The notes beneath the pieces were generated by a model that was not told the origin of the DNA, made no database searches, and worked only from the letters and a program-made list of their open reading frames with translations. A stretch of 12,543 nucleotides of DNA from CAYPNF01 sp964411985. GTDB taxonomy: Bacteria; Verrucomicrobiota; Verrucomicrobiia; Limisphaerales; J093. Made by a program: the position numbers and the translations under genes. The stretch lies in contig CAYPNF010000107.1 of the NCBI GenBank assembly GCA_964411985.1, positions 1 through 12,543 on the forward strand, given 5' to 3'. Shown piece by piece: positions 7,581 to 12,543 of this stretch. How positions within the stretch are numbered: position 1 is the first letter of the stretch; every line of letters starts with the position of its first letter.

Positions 7581-8843
7581 CTAGCGCTGAACTGCTTCTG
7601 TGGTGGCCTTCCCCTGGGCCTCTTCCTTCAGTCGCTGCCTTTCCGCTGCTTTGGCGAACGGGAAGTAGACCAACATCGCGATCCCGATCGAGACCACGCC
7701 CCAAATCGCAGCTCGCCAGTCACCGCCTGTAACCAGGTAATGCCCAATCACCGGGGGGGTCGTCCAGGGAACATTGACAAAGGGCTTGCTGATGAGCTTC
7801 CAATCCATCAGCACGTAGGTGGCCCCCGTGAGGAGGAGAGCGTTCAGGACGTACGGGATCATGAAGATGGGATTGAGGACGATGGGTAGCCCGAAGAAAA
7901 TGGGTTCGTTGATCTGGAAGATTTGGGTAGGCAAGGAAAGCCGGCATACCTTGCGAAATCCTGGCTCGCGGGAGTTGCAGAGGATGAGTGCGAGCGCGAT
8001 GGTGGCACCGGTGCCCCCGACGTTGACGAAGGTCGTGAAGAAGCCGTAAGCCGTCACATAGGGGAGAGGTTGACCCTGCGTCATCGCGGTCACGTTCTCG
8101 GTGAGATACTGCAGAAAAATCGGAGCGACAAGCGCGTCCATGGTGTTGTCTCCATTGATCCCCACCGACCACAACAGGGTGACGAGGAAGGCGTACACCA
8201 GAATCCCGGGCAGGGTGTTCAAAGCGAAGACCATGGGCTTGAACGCAGTCTGCACGAGGTGATCAATATCCACTCCAAGGACGAAGCGGATCAGCCAGAA
8301 GACCACCACCAGAAACAAGAGCGGGCTGAAGGAAAGAAAGGTCTCGTACACGATGGGGGGAACATTCTCCGGCATTCGGATGACGAGATTGCGGTCGGTG
8401 AAGAACTTCTGAACACTGACGACCACCAGCGCGATGATGATGGCTGTAAACAGTCCCTTGGAGCCGAGTCCTTCGGTGGAGAGCGTTTGGTCGCTGGGTT
8501 TGATCTGGATCATCAGAAACACCAGCGTCGCCATCGCCGCGCTGACGATCGCTTCCTGTTTGAGACGGGTGCCCAGGTCGTAGCCGATGGCGAAGCAGGC
8601 GAAAACGGCGAGGAGTCCAAAGGTGGCAGTGACGGGGATCTGCAGCGTCTGGAGGTACGGTTCCACGATCTTGTCCCAACCCGTGATCGGGAGGAACGAA
8701 ATCACCATGAACAAACCGCCGATGATGGTGAGCGGTACAACCGAGACCATCCCCGCGCGGATGGCCGACATGTAGGTGTTCTCGCTAAAGGCCGTCAGTG
8801 GCGGCACGACATGCTTGTTTAGAAACGCGGTTGCTTGATCCAC
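7581..8843 (-). CDS. PTS sugar permease subunit IIC, lactose/cellobiose/diacetylchitobiose family
   Basis: The 420-residue, strongly hydrophobic protein belongs to the CelB/ChbC-type EIIC family, the membrane channel of the phosphotransferase system for beta-disaccharides. Family marks are the N-terminus FLNKHVVPPL...AIRAGMVSVVPLTIIGGLF, the loop VNVGGTGATIALAL (274-287), and QINEPIFFGLPIVLNPIFMIPYV (310 onward). About ten membrane segments are visible and the C-terminus is short and charged. Glu313 of INEPIFFGLP fits the sugar-binding glutamate of the family. The partner site, normally a histidine in a WxxGIHG motif, reads WSVGINGDN, with Asn230 in its place. No IIA or IIB domain is fused or encoded nearby, so phosphoryl transfer would need subunits from elsewhere, or the protein may work as a facilitator. 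It is the last gene of the operon, 21 nt after the aminotransferase. Substrate is not certain; a GlcNAc disaccharide is suggested only by the hexosaminidase upstream. Confidence 0.9.
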   Translation of the reverse strand: MDQATAFLNKHVVPPLTAFSENTYMSAIRAGMVSVVPLTIIGGLFMVISFLPITGWDKIVEPYLQTLQIPVTATFGLLAVFACFAIGYDLGTRLKQEAIVSAAMATLVFLMIQIKPSDQTLSTEGLGSKGLFTAIIIALVVVSVQKFFTDRNLVIRMPENVPPIVYETFLSFSPLLFLVVVFWLIRFVLGVDIDHLVQTAFKPMVFALNTLPGILVYAFLVTLLWSVGINGDNTMDALVAPIFLQYLTENVTAMTQGQPLPYVTAYGFFTTFVNVGGTGATIALALILCNSREPGFRKVCRLSLPTQIFQINEPIFFGLPIVLNPIFMIPYVLNALLLTGATYVLMDWKLISKPFVNVPWTTPPVIGHYLVTGGDWRAAIWGVVSIGIAMLVYFPFAKAAERQRLKEEAQGKATTEAVQR

Positions 8844-8849
8844 TGGTCG

Positions 8850-8854
8850 TCCTT
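8850..8854 (-). promoter_or_regulatory. Ribosome binding site fixing the GTG start of the PTS IIC gene
   Basis: On the minus strand AAGGA lies six bases before the GTG at 8843. The next in-frame ATG (residue 25) would remove the amphipathic N-terminus that CelB/ChbC proteins share, so the GTG is the better start. Confidence 0.6.
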
Positions 8855-8864
8855 GGGGTCAGGT

Positions 8865-10112
8865 TTACGGAGCGGTTTTGGACCAGTTGGACAGCTCCAC
8901 GCGATTCTCGTAGATCTTCTCAAAGGCTCGGGCCACATCGTCCATGTCTTTGCGGGATCCCAGGAAAAGGCTTTGTTCCAGCCAAATGCACTGGTCGCGG
9001 CAGATCAGATCGCTGTTGGGGCAATGCGACTTTCGATAGTCCAGCTTGGTGGCGACCTTGTGCAGGTAGGGGCCGAATGCTTTGTTTCGGAACATCGGTT
9101 GGTCGGGCAACGAGAATCCGTAACCAGCGGAGCAAGGGATCCCTTCCGCCTGGAGGGCCTTCAGTACTGCCTTTCGGGGAGCACCAAATCCATCTCTGAC
9201 GAGACGCATCATGAACAGGTGGTAGCTATGGCGCGTACAGTTCGCTGGGCGTTTCTGCGGGAATAGCCCAGGCAAGTGCGCCAGCTTTGCGGCAAGGTAC
9301 TGACCGTTCCGATCTCGCTTCTGGGTCTGTGCCTCGAGACGCCCCAGTTGCGCGTTGAGCACCGCCCCTTGGAATTCTCCCAGGCGATAATTGCCCGCGA
9401 GCAGGTGGTGTTCATACCAGACACCCGTGGGAATCCGCCCACAATTGTGCAACGAACGACACGACTCTGCCAGCTGGTCATCATTCGTGGTGAGGATGCC
9501 GCCTTCGCCAGAGGTCAGGTTCTTGCTCGATTGGAATGAAAAGGACCCCAAATGCCCCAGCGAACCCGCGGGACGGTCGGCCAGACTTGCCCCATGGGCG
9601 TGCGCGGCGTCCTCGATGACGATGAGATTCCGCTTCTTCGCGATCTTCATGATCGCATCCATATCCGCGGGTTGGCCGGCGAAATGGACCGGGATAATGG
9701 CTCGGGTTCTTGGCGTGATGGCCGCCTCCACGGCCTTAGGATCCAGGTTGAATGAATCCAGGTCGATATCGGCAAAGACCGGCACGGCATTGGCTTCGAT
9801 CACTGCGGAGGCGGTGGAGTAGAAGGTGTAGGGAGGAATGATCACCTCGTCCTCGGCACAAATCCCGGCCGCCATGAGGGCGATGCGCAGGGACACCGTG
9901 CCGTTGACGACGCCAATCCCATGGGTGCAGCCGTGCATGGCTGCGAAACGCCTTTCGAATTCGGCTACCTCGGGGCCGTGGAGTTTGCCCCATTTCCCGC
10001 TGTGCAGGGCGCGCAACAGGCGTTTCTCCTCCGGCTTTCCGTAAATGGGCCAGGATGGAAAGGGGCGGGTACGGGTGGAATTTCCTCCCAACAGGGCTAG
10101 TTTTGCAGGCAT
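8865..10112 (-). CDS. DegT/DnrJ/EryC1/StrS family PLP-dependent aminotransferase
   Basis: This family transfers an amino group, usually from glutamate or glutamine, to a keto-sugar or keto-cyclitol. The opening LALLGGNSTRTRPFPSWPIYG is typical of a subgroup widespread in environmental bacteria and often named after scyllo-inositol aminotransferases. Key parts are GTVSLRIALMA (phosphate-binding turn), IPPYTFYSTASAV, VIEDAAHAHGA (Glu167/Asp168 region) and SFSFQSSKNLTSGEGG, whose Lys197 should form the PLP Schiff base. The end is helical and complete. I start it at the ATG at 10112 (415 residues). An in-frame ATG at 10169 would add 19 residues unlike the family and overlap the GNAT gene. No clear Shine-Dalgarno precedes 10112, but the GNAT stop is only 19 nt upstream, so coupled translation is plausible. 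Substrate cannot be read from the sequence. It may act on a sugar released or modified by its operon partners. Confidence 0.9.
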   Translation of the reverse strand: MPAKLALLGGNSTRTRPFPSWPIYGKPEEKRLLRALHSGKWGKLHGPEVAEFERRFAAMHGCTHGIGVVNGTVSLRIALMAAGICAEDEVIIPPYTFYSTASAVIEANAVPVFADIDLDSFNLDPKAVEAAITPRTRAIIPVHFAGQPADMDAIMKIAKKRNLIVIEDAAHAHGASLADRPAGSLGHLGSFSFQSSKNLTSGEGGILTTNDDQLAESCRSLHNCGRIPTGVWYEHHLLAGNYRLGEFQGAVLNAQLGRLEAQTQKRDRNGQYLAAKLAHLPGLFPQKRPANCTRHSYHLFMMRLVRDGFGAPRKAVLKALQAEGIPCSAGYGFSLPDQPMFRNKAFGPYLHKVATKLDYRKSHCPNSDLICRDQCIWLEQSLFLGSRKDMDDVARAFEKIYENRVELSNWSKTAP

Positions 10113-10131
10113 AGGGCGGTTCGTGAATTTG

Positions 10132-10761
10132 TCAGTGGACCAGCGGCTTTCCCATGTAGATGCAACCATCCTTTCCCGAACCGACGCGTGCCAGTTCCTG
10201 GAAACCGAGGCGTTGGTAGAACCCCTGGGCAGGGATGTTCAACATGCTGACTCCAAGGTGCGCCCCGGGTGAGCCGCGTTGACGCAGCTTGTCCATAACC
10301 TGCTCCATCATGCGCCGACCATACCCGCGCCCCTGCGCGCGCTCCAGCAGGTCAATGTGCAGGTGCGATGGATAGGCGGCGTAGGGCTCGGGACAAAAGT
10401 AATCCGGGTGGTGGTACCAGGAGTACACCGTCTGGACGCGCGTCCAGGTTTCAGCATCCCCCTGGGGTGCCGGGTGCTTTGCACACAGGGATGGGCGCCA
10501 CTCCCGCTCGTAACGGTCGAAGAAGCTGTGGGAGTCGAAGGCGCCCAGGGCATAACCGCAGATCCCCTCGGTGTCCTCGAGGATGAGACTCAGGTCGGGC
10601 TCGTACGCCAGGTAGGGGCCCACAAAGATCCGGCCCAGGGCGTCGGGGTCCTCGCGGTAGAACGGTTCGCCGTCTTTCCCGAAATCGCCCGTCTTCAGGC
10701 AAACATAGTAGGCTCCCGCCTCGTCACCGGGGCGTGCGGCTCGGATGGTGAAATCGCTCAT
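10132..10761 (-). CDS. GNAT acetyltransferase resembling the C-terminal acetyltransferase-like domain of animal O-GlcNAcase
   Basis: The 209-residue protein has a GNAT fold with an intact acetyl-CoA pyrophosphate loop, QGRGYG (143-148), followed by a long helix (RRMMEQVMDKLRQRG) and the closing FYQRLGF (180-186). A distinctive feature is LEDTEGICGYALGAFDS (61-76), which I recall almost word for word in the pseudo-acetyltransferase domain of human OGA (LEDEEGICGYALG). PSHLHIDLL (131-139) and GSPGAH (163-168) also have counterparts there (PSLIKMDI, GSRGAF). The ATG at 10761 shares bases with the stop of the GH84 gene (ATGA, 10761-10758), which fixes the start and implies translational coupling. 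The frame is open further upstream, to 11103, but that part only shadows the GH84 gene. Acceptor unknown: an amino sugar, possibly the product of the downstream aminotransferase, or a protein. Soluble, with no signal peptide. Confidence 0.92.
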   Translation of the reverse strand: MSDFTIRAARPGDEAGAYYVCLKTGDFGKDGEPFYREDPDALGRIFVGPYLAYEPDLSLILEDTEGICGYALGAFDSHSFFDRYEREWRPSLCAKHPAPQGDAETWTRVQTVYSWYHHPDYFCPEPYAAYPSHLHIDLLERAQGRGYGRRMMEQVMDKLRQRGSPGAHLGVSMLNIPAQGFYQRLGFQELARVGSGKDGCIYMGKPLVH

Positions 10762-12161
10762 AGGGTGGGGGTGGCTTGGCTGAGCGTGGCTGGTGCCGCG
10801 CTCTGACCTGCTGGATGGAAGCTGCCATCGGGCTCTTGCATCAGCAGGGTTTGCAGTTTTGGGACCATGCCGCCCCGATAGGTGCCAGGCAGGTGAAAAT
10901 CCGAGGTCCGAGGCGTTTTGCCCTGGGGGTCGGTCAAGCCGAGCCTCACGTAGCCCTCCAACAGGTCCAGTTCTTCCCGCAATTCCCAGATACGCCGGCT
11001 CAGGGCGTAGAAAAGGGGCCGGTTTCGCAGCTCCGCCATGCGTGCGCAGAGGTTCCGCAGTCGCGCGGCTTGTGCTTGGAATGCGACGGTCCGTTCTCCC
11101 CACTGAGAAGGAGGGGTGGAAACCAAATCCTGGATCCTCTGGAAGAGCGTCTCCGCCTCGGGGCCAGCCTCATGCGGAAGGTAATAACAGTCTCCCAACA
11201 AAACCAAATCCTCCAGCGTCACTGGCTGTCCCAACGCTTCAAAGTGTGGCAGCCACCCTCTCATCGCTTCGAGATACTCCGCCCGGGGATCCCAGGTGCC
11301 TTGGCACTGGACGAAGCTTGCCAAGGTGCGGAAAGGAACGTAGTTCAGCGCAAACTCATTGTTCGGGTTGCACAGCAATCCGGCCACCAAGTCTCGCAGT
11401 TCCGGCGCCCGTCCCGAGTACGGACCACAGTAAAAACGGCGGCCATCGTAATCGTTGGCGTGGAGATTATCCCAGATCAGAGGTTTGCGGCGCAGCAGTC
11501 CTTGAAGCTCGCGAACATGAGCAGGAGTGATCTCGCGGGAGATGATCTCGGGACCAGTCCAGAGCACGTCGATGTCCGGCAGAAGTTCCTTCCCGATGGT
11601 CGTCAGGTAGCCCTCTCCCCCCAATTGGCGTTGGGCCATGCGCCCGCAGTACGGGGTTGGACAAAACAGAAACCGGGAGTCCGGCGACTGCTGTCGAAGC
11701 CAGAGGAAGATGGTGTTGGTCAGCTGACTTTGCGCCGAAGCCAGGGAACCCCATCGCGTCAGGTCAGCAGGATCGATCCGGTCCGGAATATCGTCAAAAA
11801 GCAGGCAGAAATCCTGGCATCCCAGTCTCAGCATTTGTCCGAATCGTGCTCGCAGGGAATCGAGGTCACTCTCGCTCGAGTACCGAATGTCCAATCCGGG
11901 GCCGAGGGCGTAAAAGAACCGAAGGCCGCGCGCGGCGCAGGCGCGGATGTTCTCCGCGAGAGGGGTCGCTTCGGACGGTGAGTAGGTTTCGCGCCAGAGT
12001 GCCCGGTGCTTCAGATCATCTTTGGGGGCGTAGAGATACGTGTTCAGCCCCCACTCGCTCATCCACTGGAACAGGGTGAGGCGTTCCGCCTGCGTCCAAG
12101 GCTGGCCGTAGAAGCCTTCAATTACGCCTGCCAGGAATCCTGCTTTGTCAACGGTCACCAT
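10758..12161 (-). CDS. GH84 beta-N-acetylglucosaminidase, O-GlcNAcase-like
   Basis: GH84 enzymes remove terminal beta-linked GlcNAc by substrate-assisted catalysis with an aspartate pair. The 467-residue protein opens directly with the catalytic barrel and has no signal peptide, so it should be cytoplasmic. Conserved blocks are GVIEGFYGQPWT (12-22), LYAPKDDLKHR (43-53; Lys47), LLFDDIPD (120-127; catalytic Asp123/Asp124), FLFCPTPYCG (164-173), LWTGPEIIS (200-208), WDNLHANDYD (230-239; Asn232, Asp237) and NPNNEF (Asn265). These match human OGA Lys98, Asp174/175, Asn280, Asp285 and Asn313 as I remember them, and the Lys-to-Asp (76) and Asp-to-Asn (28) distances agree exactly. Residues from about 290 on are helical, like the OGA stalk, and the last 30 look disordered. 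It is the first gene of a four-gene operon, overlapping the GNAT gene by 4 nt. The ATG at 12161 lacks a clear Shine-Dalgarno; a GTG one codon later is possible. Confidence 0.94.
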   Translation of the reverse strand: MVTVDKAGFLAGVIEGFYGQPWTQAERLTLFQWMSEWGLNTYLYAPKDDLKHRALWRETYSPSEATPLAENIRACAARGLRFFYALGPGLDIRYSSESDLDSLRARFGQMLRLGCQDFCLLFDDIPDRIDPADLTRWGSLASAQSQLTNTIFLWLRQQSPDSRFLFCPTPYCGRMAQRQLGGEGYLTTIGKELLPDIDVLWTGPEIISREITPAHVRELQGLLRRKPLIWDNLHANDYDGRRFYCGPYSGRAPELRDLVAGLLCNPNNEFALNYVPFRTLASFVQCQGTWDPRAEYLEAMRGWLPHFEALGQPVTLEDLVLLGDCYYLPHEAGPEAETLFQRIQDLVSTPPSQWGERTVAFQAQAARLRNLCARMAELRNRPLFYALSRRIWELREELDLLEGYVRLGLTDPQGKTPRTSDFHLPGTYRGGMVPKLQTLLMQEPDGSFHPAGQSAAPATLSQATPTL

Positions 12162-12414
12162 GGGCCCATCTGGTTTTTCGCCGGTAGGCTAGTGGAGAGA
12201 CCTCGAAATTGCCATCGCTTTGTTGTTCAGCAACGGGGGACGATCGAGTCGCCTTTCCTGGTGAGAAAAGCCCACTGTGCCTGAAGAAAACCAGCTTGGC
12301 GAACCCCGGAGTTATGCTGGTGAAAGGTGCATCTTGCTCGTCATCAGGATGTAATCATCGGAGTCCACGTTCGTCGCCGGGGTCGGCACGCCTGCTGTTT
12401 GGAAGGAATGCGTT
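12162..12414. promoter_or_regulatory. Divergent intergenic region expected to hold promoters of the GH84 operon and the HAD gene
   Basis: This 253-nt gap separates the minus-strand GH84 operon from the plus-strand HAD gene, so both promoters should lie here. I found no convincing -35/-10 pair, operator palindrome or RNA gene by eye. On the minus strand TTGCTG followed 17 nt later by AATTTC is a weak candidate for the operon. The role rests on gene layout only. Confidence 0.35.
12401..12407 (+). promoter_or_regulatory. Ribosome binding site of the HAD-IIA gene
   Basis: GGAAGGA lies seven bases before the ATG at 12415. This good Shine-Dalgarno supports the idea that the HAD start is, or was, a real translation start although its frame is disturbed soon after. 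Confidence 0.6.
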
Positions 12415-12543
12415 ATGAAACGAGGTTATCTCATCGATATGGACGGGGTGGTAGGGACATCGAGCTGCGATGTCCGGGGCAGGGGGGAACGGACGGCCCG
12501 GCGGTCCGTCCCTAGTGCGCTTGGGAGTAAGCGTGCACAGAGG
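12415..12543 (+). pseudogene. N-terminus of a HAD-IIA (NagD-like) phosphatase, apparently interrupted by a palindromic element; runs off the window
   Basis: The frame starts MKRGYLIDMDGV, the hallmark opening of HAD-IIA phosphatases, where Asp8 is the nucleophile and Asp10 the acid/base (DxD motif). Family members then continue with a Y/RG...ELIPGA type segment. Here the match ends after Val12 (codon 12448-12450), exactly where a 63-bp double-hairpin element begins. The codons after that give an Arg/Gly/Ser-rich string with no HAD character, although no stop occurs in the remaining 31 codons. The gene may be a pseudogene, or it may carry an in-frame palindromic insertion and resume beyond the window. 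A real short protein unrelated to HAD is unlikely, given the good Shine-Dalgarno and exact motif. Confidence 0.6.
12452..12514. repeat. REP/BIME-like palindromic element with two hairpins
   Basis: The ends are a 7-bp inverted repeat, TAGGGAC (12452-12458) and GTCCCTA (12508-12514). Hairpin 1 pairs GGACATCG (12455-12462) with CGATGTCC (12468-12475), eight perfect pairs around a 5-nt loop. Hairpin 2 pairs GGACGGCC (12491-12498) with GG-CCGTCC (12503-12511), eight pairs with one bulged T and a CGGC loop. Two GGAC-tipped hairpins in opposite orientation, 15 nt apart, have the form of a REP pair (BIME). Such elements are usually mobilised by RAYT transposases and scattered between genes. Only one copy is in the window, so repetitiveness is inferred. 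Confidence 0.7.

Noticed and set aside
7923..8822. A 299-codon open frame on the + strand opposite the PTS IIC gene
   Set aside because: Its Asp/Glu/His/Gly-rich composition is the expected complement of membrane-protein codons, and the opposite strand clearly encodes the permease.
10113..10169. A longer start for the aminotransferase at 10169
   Set aside because: The extra 19 residues do not fit the family and overlap the GNAT gene; MPAKLALLGG at 10112 is the usual beginning.
10762..11103. A 114-residue N-terminal extension of the GNAT gene
   Set aside because: It lies wholly inside GH84 coding sequence and looks unlike any GNAT; the ATGA overlap gives a natural start at 10761.
10776..11981. 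A 401-codon open frame on the + strand opposite the GH84 gene
   Set aside because: It is antisense to a gene with full catalytic motifs, shows no recognisable domain, and results from high GC content.
1..12543. tRNA, rRNA, CRISPR array, insertion sequence, prophage genes or replication origin
   Set aside because: I looked on both strands and saw no tRNA-like cloverleaf, regularly spaced direct repeats, transposase motif or phage protein.

Overview
The window is about 12.5 kb of GC-rich bacterial chromosome, densely coded, in two gene blocks that meet tail to tail with a 6-nt gap near position 7577. A Gram-negative environmental bacterium of the Verrucomicrobiota/PVC kind fits the gene style and the REP-like palindrome at the right end. 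That placement is an inference from general impression, not from a marker gene.

Left block, + strand. Positions 1-5609 hold most of a SUF iron-sulfur cluster operon in the order sufB (5' end outside the window), sufC, sufD, sufU, sufT, sufS. SufS removes sulfur from cysteine, SufU accepts it, SufBCD is the ATP-driven scaffold, and SufT is a MIP18/DUF59-type maturation factor. All expected catalytic residues are present. A short, strongly foldable segment follows sufS. Next comes a membrane-anchored hybrid histidine kinase (5778-7574) with PAS, HisKA, ATPase and receiver domains.

Right block, - strand, read from 12161 down to 7581. It is a compact four-gene operon: a GH84 O-GlcNAcase-like beta-N-acetylglucosaminidase, a GNAT acetyltransferase starting inside the GH84 stop codon (ATGA overlap), a DegT/DnrJ/EryC1/StrS PLP aminotransferase, and a PTS IIC permease of the lactose/cellobiose/chitobiose family with a GTG start. 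The GH84 protein carries the signature blocks of animal O-GlcNAcase (OGA) at nearly the same spacing. The GNAT protein resembles the C-terminal acetyltransferase-like domain of the same animal enzyme. The two halves of animal OGA therefore lie here as two overlapping genes, and the bacterial GNAT keeps the acetyl-CoA loop that I believe the animal domain has lost. This is the most interesting feature of the window.

Right edge. A divergent + strand gene begins at 12415 with an unmistakable HAD-IIA start (MKRGYLIDMDGV). It runs directly into a 63-bp double-hairpin palindromic element. The frame stays open to the window end but no longer resembles a HAD protein, so the gene is either broken or carries an in-frame palindromic insertion.
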